The notes below the pieces were generated by a model. That model was not told where the DNA came from. It saw only the letters and a list, made by a program, of their open reading frames with translations, and ran no database searches. 10,117 bases of DNA from Chryseobacterium gleum (lineage in GTDB: Bacteria > Bacteroidota > Bacteroidia > UBA10329), in contig CAMCFW010000045.1 in NCBI GenBank assembly GCA_945874195.1, forward strand, positions 1 through 10,117, read 5' to 3'. Of the stretch, positions 1 through 6,530 are shown piece by piece. Both the position numbers and the translations under genes were made by a program. Positions within the stretch are counted from its first letter, which is position 1, and every line of letters begins with the position of its first letter.

Positions 1-1
1 G

Positions 2-1375
2 CTTCAAAGCGCCACGGTCAACATTCCGAATGGCGAGAGCCGGGTCACGCTGAACTTCCCTGTTCCGGTGGGCACCGCGTTGCAATTGGGCACATCAGCC
101 GCTCCGAATCTCTATCGTAACAACACGGGGCCAAGCTATCCGTACGACATTGCTGGACTGGTTTCCATTACCACCAGCACAGCCGGAACGGATTTCTATT
201 ACTTCTTCTACGATTGGGAAGTGCAAGGCGAAGGATGCACAACGGCACGTACGGAGGTCGTAGCAACTGTTGAACCGAACCCAACGGTCAGTGTTTCAGG
301 GAATAGTTCGGTATGCGCGGGGCAATCGGTGCTGCTATCGGCCAGCGCAACCGATGCCGATTCCTACCTGTGGTCGCCCGGAGGCCAGACCACCACATCC
401 ATTACGGTCAATCCGAATTCAGAGACCACCTATTCCGTCACGGTTTTCAATACCTGTGACGATGCCATGGACCAGATAACCGTTGCAGTAGACCCATTAC
501 CGACCGTTTTGGCATCAGCCGATGCGGACATCTGCGATGGCGAATCGGTTCAGCTTTCTGCCACCGGCATAGGGCAATTGGAATGGCAGCCGGGCGGACA
601 GACCACATCGGCCATCACCGTGAACCCAACCACTACGACCATCTACAGCGTTTCGTCAACGAATAATTGTGGAACCGTTGCGGAAGATGTGGCAGTAACG
701 GTCAACGAATTGCCTGTGGCCAATGCCGGACAGGACGTGGAGATCTGTGCTGGCGAAAACGTGATCCTGACCGCCATAGGAGGCGATGATTACAGTTGGA
801 GCACAGGCGATCAGACGGCTTCCATTTCGGTCGGTCCGAGTTCGACCGAAACGTATACGGTTGAGGTTACCAATGCCGACAACTGTTCGGCAAGCGGCTC
901 AGTCACGGTGACCGTGAATCAGCTTCCTGCGCAGCCAGCAATCACGCTCAATGGTTCCGAACTGGAATCAACTTCCGGTGCGGATTACCAGTGGTATTTG
1001 GACGGAAACCCGATCACCGATGCAACTGGCGCAACCTATGCACCAATGTCATCGGGCAATTACACGGTCGAAGTGTTTGACATCAACGGATGTTCCTCCG
1101 TTTCGGAGCCTTTCAACTGGATCACGGTCGGCATTGATGAATTCACCTATACGTTGCAGGTTTATCCAAATCCGTTCAGCGATGAAGTAAGGATCATCAG
1201 CAGCGTGGCTATCGGTCAGATCGATGTGACGGACGCAGAGGGACGAACGATCTTTTCGAAGTATGTTGCCGATAAGCAACTTGTGCTGAGTCCTGAAGAT
1301 TGGTCGAAAGGCGTATATACCCTGAGCATCAGCAACGAAAATGCTAAGATGATAAGGAAGCTAGTGTACTTTTAA
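2..1375 (+). CDS. Secreted Ig/PKD-like repeat protein with T9SS C-terminal sorting domain (5' end outside window)
   Basis: The frame is open from the left edge, so the true start lies upstream; the first GTG in the window (position 68) is internal. The first visible ~60 residues, including the motifs PNLYRNN and YYYFFYDWEV-like text, form a beta-rich segment often seen in Bacteroidota surface proteins. Three homologous Ig/PKD-like repeats of about 72 residues follow (roughly 275-490, 491-706 and 707-919). Each has a Cys-x-G-E/Q-x-V/N-x-L strand, a W-S/Q-x-G core and a T-x-x-Y-x-V strand. A fourth, divergent repeat (about 920-1110) has YQWYLDGNPI and a G-x-Y-T-V-E-V strand. The last ~75 residues (from about 1139) carry VYPNPFSDEV, a G-R-x-I-F strand, GVYTLSI and a basic end, KLVYF. 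This is the type A sorting domain removed during type IX secretion, so the protein is probably surface-attached or released. Its specific role (adhesin, matrix or enzyme tail) cannot be told without the N-terminus. Confidence 0.88.
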   Translation, partial: LQSATVNIPNGESRVTLNFPVPVGTALQLGTSAAPNLYRNNTGPSYPYDIAGLVSITTSTAGTDFYYFFYDWEVQGEGCTTARTEVVATVEPNPTVSVSGNSSVCAGQSVLLSASATDADSYLWSPGGQTTTSITVNPNSETTYSVTVFNTCDDAMDQITVAVDPLPTVLASADADICDGESVQLSATGIGQLEWQPGGQTTSAITVNPTTTTIYSVSSTNNCGTVAEDVAVTVNELPVANAGQDVEICAGENVILTAIGGDDYSWSTGDQTASISVGPSSTETYTVEVTNADNCSASGSVTVTVNQLPAQPAITLNGSELESTSGADYQWYLDGNPITDATGATYAPMSSGNYTVEVFDINGCSSVSEPFNWITVGIDEFTYTLQVYPNPFSDEVRIISSVAIGQIDVTDAEGRTIFSKYVADKQLVLSPEDWSKGVYTLSISNENAKMIRKLVYF

Positions 1376-1746
1376 AACCAGCCCCTTAGCAATCTTCGGG
1401 TTGTATCGCCACGAAGTGCTCGTCAAATAGTGATTCGCCAGACGCTGGAACGGTTCCGTGCTGATTCTTGTATCTGAGCAATTTAAGAACAGAAATGTAG
1501 GCTGAAGAACTGGGCTGCAGTGATCTAATAGCGTGTTGATAGCGAAAAAATATAAGGGCCGTGTCAACATGTTGTGTCCTCTGATCGCTAGATGATCGCT
1601 CTTGAAGCTTATAATGCAGAATGGCCAAATTTTCGAACTTGAACTCCCACGAACCGAGTCCAAAGCGGTTCGCTTTTGGAATGAGCGTTCAGAATAATTA
1701 GAGCTTCAAAATTCCGAGAGAAGCTACCGATGGTGAAAAAATGCCT
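1376..1746. other. Gap without a convincing gene between the T9SS protein and the glycosylasparaginase
   Basis: About 370 bases separate the two convergent genes. Minus-strand open frames of 80 and 100 codons exist (within 1361-1663), but they overlap each other in different frames, match no family I recognise and show no start context, so I do not call them. Small-scale structure includes a direct 8-base repeat TGATCGCT (1582-1589 and 1593-1600), the palindrome CAACATGTTG (1565-1574), and a 7-bp inverted repeat TGGTGAA/TTCACCA (1731-1737 and 1746-1752). The inverted repeat straddles the stop codon of the minus-strand gene and could be a weak transcript-end hairpin, but no T-tract follows it. 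The stretch may be decayed sequence. Confidence 0.5.
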
Positions 1747-2730
1747 TCACCATTTCCGATCAAATCCGGCTACCACCATGGCGTGATGACCTTTGAAAGT
1801 GCATGCAAAATCAAAGCCTTCGTAAACGGAATAACCGGCATATTCGCCATTCATGTTCATGGCCAAAAAACCGACCTGTAGATTTTCGAGACTTTCATTC
1901 TTGCGAATGATCCGACTTACCACATCAAAGCAGGCTTCGGCAGGCGTGGCACCGTGGCGCATTAGTTCTACAACGGCAGAACTTCCCGCCACTCGAATTA
2001 CAGCTTCGCCCAGTCCACTGGCACATGCTCCACCAACCTCGTTATCGACAAACAATCCACCACCGATGATGGGCGAATCACCTACTCGGCCGTGCATCTT
2101 GAAAGCTGCACCGCTCGTAGTGCAAGCTCCACACATTCTTCCATTGGAATCGAGTGCCAACATGCCAATGGTATCATGATTTTCAACATTGATCACCGGT
2201 CTGTATTTCGATTCCTTAAGCCATTCTTTCCAAGCTTTTTCCGATTCTTCAGTCAGCAGGTTCATGGGTTCGAATCCTTGCTCCAAGGCAAATTGCTTGG
2301 CGCCTTCACCCGTCAGCATCACATGAGGCGTCTTCTCCATCACCATTCGCGCTACCGATATCGGATTCTTGATGTCCTGCAAACACGCCACCGCCCCACA
2401 TTGACTTTTTTCGTTCTGAATGCAGGCATCCAGGGTCACTTTTCCCTCGCGGTCGGGTCGTCCGCCATAACCGACCGAATTGTTGTTGGGGTCGTTCTCG
2501 GCAGTTCTCACTCCTGCTTCCACCGCATCCAACGCGTAGCCTCCCGAACTCAGAATTTCCCAGGCCTTGGTGTTGGCTTCCATTCCGTGGCGCCAAGTAG
2601 AGATCACGATCGGTTTTTCGCTCGGTTCAATCGTAATTCTGCGTGCGGAAGCCTTTGCTCCCACCAAGCCTGAAGCCATGACTGCGGCTACCGATCCAGC
2701 CTGTTTGAGGAATTTCCTGCGTTCCGACAT
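1747..2730 (-). CDS. Tat-exported glycosylasparaginase (N4-(beta-N-acetylglucosaminyl)-L-asparaginase), Ntn-hydrolase
   Basis: This 327-residue protein belongs to the asparaginase-2/glycosylasparaginase family. These enzymes cleave the Asn-GlcNAc amide bond of N-linked glycopeptides and mature by autoproteolysis. The visible nucleophile motif is HDTIG, with Thr187 as the expected new N-terminus of the beta chain. Further family landmarks are RHGMEAN near residue 48, SVGYGGRP near 85, and the block from CTTSG (203) through GRVGDSP (215) to GGACASGLGE (233-242), which forms the substrate pocket in this family. The N-terminus reads SERRKFLKQAG followed by a hydrophobic stretch ending near AKASA, a twin-arginine signal, so the enzyme probably acts in the periplasm. 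The ATG at 2730 places the twin arginine at residues 4-5 and is the natural start. A TACCTTCA promoter-like motif lies 4 bases upstream of it. The gene appears monocistronic. A plausible role is scavenging glycan-bound asparagine; this is inferred from the family. Confidence 0.92.
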   Translation of the reverse strand: MSERRKFLKQAGSVAAVMASGLVGAKASARRITIEPSEKPIVISTWRHGMEANTKAWEILSSGGYALDAVEAGVRTAENDPNNNSVGYGGRPDREGKVTLDACIQNEKSQCGAVACLQDIKNPISVARMVMEKTPHVMLTGEGAKQFALEQGFEPMNLLTEESEKAWKEWLKESKYRPVINVENHDTIGMLALDSNGRMCGACTTSGAAFKMHGRVGDSPIIGGGLFVDNEVGGACASGLGEAVIRVAGSSAVVELMRHGATPAEACFDVVSRIIRKNESLENLQVGFLAMNMNGEYAGYSVYEGFDFACTFKGHHAMVVAGFDRKW

Positions 2731-2733
2731 CCC

Positions 2734-2742
2734 GTGAAGGTA
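2734..2742 (-). promoter_or_regulatory. Candidate Bacteroidota -7 element before the glycosylasparaginase
   Basis: Read on the minus strand, this is TACCTTCAC, close to the Bacteroidota sigma consensus TA-N2-TTTG. Only a few bases separate it from the ATG, which would imply a very short or absent 5' leader. No clear -33 TTG at the expected spacing was seen, so this is tentative. Confidence 0.35.
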
Positions 2743-2904
2743 GAAAACACTTCAAGAGCGAAAGACGCTGGGTGCGTTCGGTAATTTTCGTTCCGTTGGT
2801 GCTGTTCTACGAGATGGAAGAGGTGGTGCGGAAGATCTGCGTCTTTGAGTACTGAGCCCTGCAACGGGCCGTCCCATTCTCGAACTGATGCACGACCCTT
2901 AACC

Positions 2905-4080
2905 CTACTTCGACCCGGCCAGTGCCTGCTCAATATCGGCAATGATGTCCGAAATGTTCTCCAACCCAACGGAGACCCGCACCAACCCGGCTGTGATGCC
3001 GACCGACTGACGTTCATCCTCCGTGAGCTTGGCGTGGGTGGTCGATGCGGGATGGGTCACAATGGTGCGCGCATCGCCCAAGTTGGCCGTTACGGAACAC
3101 ATCTGCAACGCATCGAGAAAACGTTTGCCGCGCTGCACCCCGCCCTTCACTTCGAAGGTAATGAGCCCACCGCCCTTCTTCATCTGCCGCTGCGCCACCT
3201 TGTATTGCGGGTGCGACAGCAGCCCCGGGTAGCGCACATTCGACAGTTCGGGATGGTGTTCCAAGCAGGTGGCCAGCTTCACCGCGTTGTCGCAATGGCG
3301 GTCCATGCGCACGGCCAGCGTTTCCAGACTCTTGGAAAGCACCCATGCATTGAAGGGCGAAATGGCCGGCCCTGTGCTGCGGCAGAACGCCAACACATCG
3401 GCTATCAGCTTCTTCTGACCCACAATGACCCCGCCCATCACCCGGCCCTGACCATCGATCCATTTGGTTCCGGAATGGCTCACCAGATGCGCCCCGAAAT
3501 CGATGGGACGTTGCAGATAGGGCGTGGCAAAACAGTTGTCCACATGCAGCAGCAGCCCGTGCTTTTCGGCCAGTTTGCCTGCAAATTCAAGGTCAACGAT
3601 ATCCAAACCGGGGTTCGAAGGTGTTTCCACGAATATCATCTTCGTGTTGGGTCTAATGGCCGCTTCCCAACCGGCCGTATCGTCCGCATCCACATAGGTG
3701 GTGGTGATGCCGAAGCGCGGCAGGATCTTCGTCAGCATGGTGTGAGTGGATCCGAAAATGGAACGGCAGCTCAGAATGTGGTCGCCCTGACTTAGAATAG
3801 CGGCAAATCCGGCATAGACGGCCGCCATGCCCGTGGCAGTGGCAAATCCGGCCTCGGCACCTTCCAGCTTACACATCTTGTCGATGAATTCCGTGGCGTT
3901 GGGATTCGTGAAACGGCTGTAGATGTTGCCCTCCTGCTCATCGGCAAACATGGCACGCATCTGTTCCGCATCGTCAAACATGAAGCTCGATGTCAGGTAA
4001 AGCGGAACGCTATGCTCGCGGAATGCCGACCGCTCGGCCTGTGTGCGGATGGCGTCTGTTTCGAATTGATTCTCTTTCAT
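2905..4080 (-). CDS. metZ: O-acylhomoserine sulfhydrylase, MetZ type (PLP-dependent Cys/Met metabolism enzyme)
   Basis: This 391-residue, full-length member of the Cys/Met-metabolism PLP family should condense O-acylhomoserine with sulfide to give homocysteine in the cytoplasm. Visible landmarks are YSRFTNP (54-60, cofactor phosphate contact from the neighbouring subunit), GMAA near 84, the VETPSNP motif (151-157), the PLP-ring aspartate in HVDNCFATP (Asp181), and the Schiff-base lysine in SHSGTKWIDGQGR (Lys206). The TK-[YW]-IDGQGR form is typical of O-succinylhomoserine sulfhydrylases (MetZ), rather than the TK-Y-[IL]-x-GH form of many cystathionine gamma-synthases. The start at 4080 (MKENQFETDAIR) matches the family N-terminus. 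It lies 138 bases downstream of the osmC-like gene on the same strand, separated by phased short repeats. The nearby divergent metX suggests the physiological substrate may be O-acetylhomoserine; cystathionine gamma-synthase or gamma-lyase activity cannot be excluded from sequence alone. Confidence 0.9.
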   Translation of the reverse strand: MKENQFETDAIRTQAERSAFREHSVPLYLTSSFMFDDAEQMRAMFADEQEGNIYSRFTNPNATEFIDKMCKLEGAEAGFATATGMAAVYAGFAAILSQGDHILSCRSIFGSTHTMLTKILPRFGITTTYVDADDTAGWEAAIRPNTKMIFVETPSNPGLDIVDLEFAGKLAEKHGLLLHVDNCFATPYLQRPIDFGAHLVSHSGTKWIDGQGRVMGGVIVGQKKLIADVLAFCRSTGPAISPFNAWVLSKSLETLAVRMDRHCDNAVKLATCLEHHPELSNVRYPGLLSHPQYKVAQRQMKKGGGLITFEVKGGVQRGKRFLDALQMCSVTANLGDARTIVTHPASTTHAKLTEDERQSVGITAGLVRVSVGLENISDIIADIEQALAGSK

Positions 4081-4091
4081 CTGTTTTTACG

Positions 4092-4163
4092 TAATGAAGT
4101 TGTGGGGCAATGAAGCGATGAATATGTGAAGGAATGAGGTTGTGAAATTATGATGCAATGAAG
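4092..4163. repeat. Nine-copy degenerate octamer array upstream of metZ
   Basis: These 72 bases divide without indels into nine 8-base units with consensus NNRTGAAG (plus strand), for example TAATGAAG, CAATGAAG, ATGTGAAG and GAATGAGG. The trinucleotide RTG occupies unit positions 3-5 in all nine copies. Two further octamers, TTTCCTGA and TTCCCTGA (4164-4179), continue the same register with a different sequence. The array ends about 11 bases before the metZ start codon, so it occupies its 5' region. Confidence 0.8.
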
Positions 4164-4182
4164 TTTCCTGATTCCCTGACCG

Positions 4183-4224
4183 TCTAAAACCTAACTCCTA
4201 ATACCTAAAACCTAATGCCTACCC
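4183..4224. repeat. Six-copy heptamer array CCTAANN starting at the osmC-family stop codon
   Basis: Six 7-base units in exact register (TCTAAAA, CCTAACT, CCTAATA, CCTAAAA, CCTAATG, CCTACCC) share CTA at unit positions 2-4. The last unit contains the stop codon of the minus-strand osmC-like gene (4219-4221). Read in that gene's direction, the array places a TAG triplet every 7 bases after the real stop, so TAG occurs in all three frames. Confidence 0.8.
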
Positions 4225-4638
4225 TCCCACCTCATAACTCCACGTGATCTTCGCGGTGGGTTCCAATATCTTGGACACGGAACAATATTTTTCGGCCGAA
4301 AGTTGAACAGCACGTTTCACCTTGTCTTCCTCAAGCCCGTTGCCCTTCACCATATAGGTCAGGTGAATGGTGGTGAACAATGACGGTTCCTTGCCCTGTT
4401 CGCGTTCGGCATCCACCCGCACATCATATCCGGTCACATCCTGTTTCATCTTCTTGAGAATCGAAATGACATCGATGCTGCTGCAACCTGCCAGGGCCAT
4501 CAGCACCACTTCCATGGGCCGTGCACCCAGGTTGTGCCCTCCGATCGCGGGCGAACCGTCCATCTGAATGGAATTGCCGCTCTCGTTCGTGGCCTCCATG
4601 TGGTAAGCGTCATCCAGTCGTGTCAGTGTGATCTTCAT
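4219..4638 (-). CDS. OsmC/Ohr-family protein
   Basis: This 139-residue protein has the usual length and fold pattern of the OsmC family of small cytoplasmic proteins, several of which are Cys-dependent peroxidases acting on organic hydroperoxides. The two family cysteines are visible: Cys52 in ALAGCSSIDV at the start of the long central helix, and Cys119 in EKYCSVSKIL. Preceding landmarks are GGHNLGARPMEVVLMALA (33-50), with the conserved Arg40-Pro. It falls in the YhfA/OsmC-like branch rather than being an obvious Ohr, so peroxidase activity is an inference. The ATG at 4638 is well placed and has a GAACTTTCG promoter-like motif just upstream. It is co-directional with metZ and divergent from metX. 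OsmC-like genes beside methionine genes are common in Bacteroidota, which hints at a link to thiol or sulfur chemistry that I cannot specify. Confidence 0.9.
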   Translation of the reverse strand: MKITLTRLDDAYHMEATNESGNSIQMDGSPAIGGHNLGARPMEVVLMALAGCSSIDVISILKKMKQDVTGYDVRVDAEREQGKEPSLFTTIHLTYMVKGNGLEEDKVKRAVQLSAEKYCSVSKILEPTAKITWSYEVGG

Positions 4639-4728
4639 GGCGAAAGTTCAAGGTTCATGGTATAAAGTTCATGGTGCGGTCATAGAATTTCGGACTTCCG
4701 CATCGCGCCTTTCCGATATTTGCCGACC
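4639..4728. promoter_or_regulatory. Divergent promoter region between the osmC-family gene and metX
   Basis: Ninety bases separate the two divergent starts. On the minus side, GAACTTTCG (4641-4649, read on the minus strand) lies 2 bases from the osmC-like ATG. On the plus side, GATATTTG (4715-4722) lies 6 bases before the metX ATG. Both resemble the Bacteroidota -7 element and would give nearly leaderless transcripts. No conserved SAM riboswitch core is visible here, and the space is too short for most of them. Confidence 0.4.
4645..4672 (-). repeat. Four-copy heptamer array (WTGAACY type) upstream of the osmC-family gene
   Basis: Read on the minus strand, the units are ATGAACT, TTATACC, ATGAACC and TTGAACT in exact 7-base register, ending 6 bases before the ATG. 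The 19 bases at 4653-4671 match 6576-6594 upstream of hom with only two differences, in the same orientation relative to the downstream gene. Confidence 0.75.
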
Positions 4729-5742
4729 ATGATCGCCCAAAAGTACATTCATAACGAACCATTCCGACTTGAGAACGGTGCGGTGCTGCCCAAATTGGAG
4801 GTGGCCTACCACACCTATGGTTCGCTCAACGCCACGGGCGACAACGTGATCTGGGTGTGCCATGCGCTGACGGCCAATTCCGATGTGGCCGATTGGTGGA
4901 GCGGCCTTTTCGGCACAGGACGACCCTTCGACCCCACTACGCATTTCATCGTCTGCGCCAATATTCTCGGTTCGTGCTACGGCAGTTCGGGTCCGCTATC
5001 GGATGATCCCACGACCGGAATGCCCTACTACGCCTCGTTCCCCATGGTCACCATCCGCGACATGGTGAAGGCGCACCGACTGCTGCAACAGCACTTGGGC
5101 GTCAGACGGATTGCACTGGGAATGGGCGGCAGCATGGGCGCCTATCAGCTCATGGAATGGGCCATTGCCGACCACAACCTTTTCTCAGACCTCTGCCTGT
5201 TGGTCACCAGCGCTAAGGCTTCGGCATGGGAGATAGCCATTCACGAAGCGCAACGCCTGTCCATCAGTGCCGACCCAACCTGGCAGGACAGCGACCCGAA
5301 AGCTGGCGCCAACGGGCTGAAGGCCGCACGTGGAATAGGCATGCTCACCTACCGCAACTATGAAGCCTTCCGCCAAACGCAGGACGACCAGGAAGAAAAG
5401 CTGGACGGGTTCAAGGCTTCGACCTACATCAACTATCAGGGCGAAAAACTGGTGAACCGGTTCAATGCCCAAAGCTATGTGCTGCTCACCAAGGCCATGG
5501 ACAGCCATAACCTTGGCCGTGGTCGCGCTTCCCTCCAAGATTCCTTGGCGCAGATCTCCGCCCGAACGTTGGTCATAGGCGTTGATAGCGACATCCTCTG
5601 CCCCGTTGCCGAACAGGAATTCATTGCCCGCCACATTCCCAACGCCCGATTGGAGGTCATCTCATCGCCTTTGGGGCATGATGGGTTTCTGGTGGAAACC
5701 GAACAGGTGACACGTCTGCTTTCCTCTTTTTCGGCAGGTTAA
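4729..5742 (+). CDS. metX: Homoserine O-acetyltransferase (MetX-type acyltransferase)
   Basis: This alpha/beta-hydrolase-fold enzyme of 337 residues is full length for MetX. It transfers an acyl group from acyl-CoA to homoserine, the committed step of methionine synthesis. The nucleophile elbow GMGGSMGAYQ gives Ser135; the remaining triad is Asp288 in GVDSDILCP and His317 in GHDGFLVE. Other MetX landmarks are YGSLN (30-34), VCHALTANSDVADWW (43-57, oxyanion region) and the long block around GSCYGSSGP (81-89), followed by a helical lid (about 165-250). I chose the ATG at 4729 over an upstream in-frame TTG (4720) because the family N-terminus is short and a promoter-like TATTTG overlaps the TTG. 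The gene is divergent from the osmC-like gene and upstream of cysH and hom. Family members vary between acetyl- and succinyl-CoA, so acetyl is the default, not a proven call. Confidence 0.92.
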   Translation: MIAQKYIHNEPFRLENGAVLPKLEVAYHTYGSLNATGDNVIWVCHALTANSDVADWWSGLFGTGRPFDPTTHFIVCANILGSCYGSSGPLSDDPTTGMPYYASFPMVTIRDMVKAHRLLQQHLGVRRIALGMGGSMGAYQLMEWAIADHNLFSDLCLLVTSAKASAWEIAIHEAQRLSISADPTWQDSDPKAGANGLKAARGIGMLTYRNYEAFRQTQDDQEEKLDGFKASTYINYQGEKLVNRFNAQSYVLLTKAMDSHNLGRGRASLQDSLAQISARTLVIGVDSDILCPVAEQEFIARHIPNARLEVISSPLGHDGFLVETEQVTRLLSSFSAG

Positions 5743-5754
5743 GACCTAAAAAAA

Positions 5755-5824
5755 CGGTCACGTAGCACAACTGAACGGTGAATTGGATAGTGAACCTTCA
5801 AGACGAACTGACGGCTACGTTACT
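5755..5824. promoter_or_regulatory. Inverted repeat in the metX-cysH gap
   Basis: ACGTAGC (5760-5766) is perfectly complementary to GCTACGT (5814-5820), with three further possible pairs beyond one mismatch, enclosing a 47-base loop. The left arm overlaps GGTC (5756-5759), which can alternatively pair with GACC (5743-5746) just after the metX stop. The right arm abuts TACTTTCG (5821-5828), a promoter-like motif for cysH. It could be an attenuator-like structure or a transcript-end hairpin; it matches no riboswitch I know. Confidence 0.35.
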
Positions 5825-5828
5825 TTCG
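5821..5828 (+). promoter_or_regulatory. Candidate -7 element for cysH
   Basis: TACTTTCG is one substitution from TA-N2-TTTG and lies 54 bases before the cysH ATG. The minus-strand TTACTTTGTG before the crp-like gene is very similar. No convincing -33 TTG at the usual spacing was found. Confidence 0.35.
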
Positions 5829-5882
5829 CGTTCGCAGGATCCGAACTGAAACAAACCATGTCAACAATTGTCTGATAGACGG

Positions 5883-6530
5883 ATGAATTTGCAGGAGTTG
5901 AACACGCGCCACGAACAAATGACGGTGGAAGAACGCATCATAAGCGTGTACGCTGACTTTGAAAAAGTGCTGTTCACTTCGTCATTCGGAACATCGGCTG
6001 CCATTCTCCTTCACCTCGTATCCAAACTGAAGCCCGACCAGAAAGTGCATTTCATTGATACGACCTATCACTTTGCCGAGACCATCGCCTACCGCGACCA
6101 ATTGACCGAACAGCTCAATCTGCAAATAGAGAACGTGCTGCCGGCCGATTGGAAGAACGCCTTTACGCGCCATGATCAGACATGGACCAAGGATCCCGAC
6201 CTTTGCTGCTCCATCAATAAGGTTGAACCGCTCGATAACCTGAAGCCCAACTACGATGTGTGGATGTCAGGGCTCATGCGTTTCCAGAACACCGAACGTA
6301 AGGCGCGGAAGATATTCGAACAGAAGGGCCATCTGGTCAAGTTCCATCCGATCATTGATTTCACGGACGAACAACAGCAGGCATATTACGAAGTGAACCG
6401 ACTGCCGAAACACCCGTTGGAAAAGATCGGCTACGATTCGATCGGCTGCGCGCAATGCACGTTCAAAGGCGCGGGTCGCAGCGGCCGATGGGGAAACTCG
6501 GGCAAGACAGAATGTGGGTTGCATTTATAA
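5883..6530 (+). CDS. cysH: Assimilatory APS/PAPS reductase with Fe-S cysteine motif (CysH family)
   Basis: This 215-residue enzyme reduces adenylyl sulfate (or phosphoadenylyl sulfate) to sulfite in the cytoplasm. It has the PP-loop-like SSFGTSAA (33-40), the substrate-binding FIDTTYHFAET (57-66), a W-M-S-G-L-x-R motif (127-133) and the catalytic ECGLHL tail with Cys211. It also has the CysCys pair (108-109) and CxxC (189-192) that bind a 4Fe-4S cluster, which marks the bacterial APS-reductase type rather than the cluster-free E. coli PAPS reductase. I prefer the ATG at 5883. An in-frame TTG exists at 5868, and an out-of-frame ATG at 5858 opens a 5-codon frame (MSTIV, stop) that ends 7 bases before the chosen start. 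The neighbours metX and hom place it in methionine and sulfur assimilation, supplying sulfite for reduction to sulfide. ATP sulfurylase genes are not in the window. Confidence 0.9.
   Translation: MNLQELNTRHEQMTVEERIISVYADFEKVLFTSSFGTSAAILLHLVSKLKPDQKVHFIDTTYHFAETIAYRDQLTEQLNLQIENVLPADWKNAFTRHDQTWTKDPDLCCSINKVEPLDNLKPNYDVWMSGLMRFQNTERKARKIFEQKGHLVKFHPIIDFTDEQQQAYYEVNRLPKHPLEKIGYDSIGCAQCTFKGAGRSGRWGNSGKTECGLHL

Noticed and set aside
1361..1663. A 100-codon minus-strand open frame in the gap after the T9SS gene, and an overlapping 80-codon frame
   Set aside because: Neither resembles a known family, they overlap in different frames, and the first runs into the end of a well-supported gene on the other strand.
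2092..2673. A 193-codon plus-strand open frame
   Set aside because: It is antisense to the glycosylasparaginase, whose catalytic motifs are intact; the frame has no family resemblance.
2845..3795. A 316-codon plus-strand open frame
   Set aside because: It is antisense to the clearly recognisable metZ and has the His/Gln/Arg-rich composition of a shadow frame in G/C-rich third positions.
4092..4224. CRISPR array
   Set aside because: The repeats are 7-8 bases, degenerate and directly adjacent, with no spacers and no cas genes nearby.
4720..4728. TTG start for metX giving three extra residues
   Set aside because: The ATG at 4729 fits the family N-terminus, and the TTG overlaps the promoter-like TATTTG.
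4639..5882. SAM or other methionine/cysteine riboswitch before metX or cysH
   Set aside because: I looked for a conserved aptamer core and found none; the metX leader is too short, and the cysH inverted repeat does not fit a known class.
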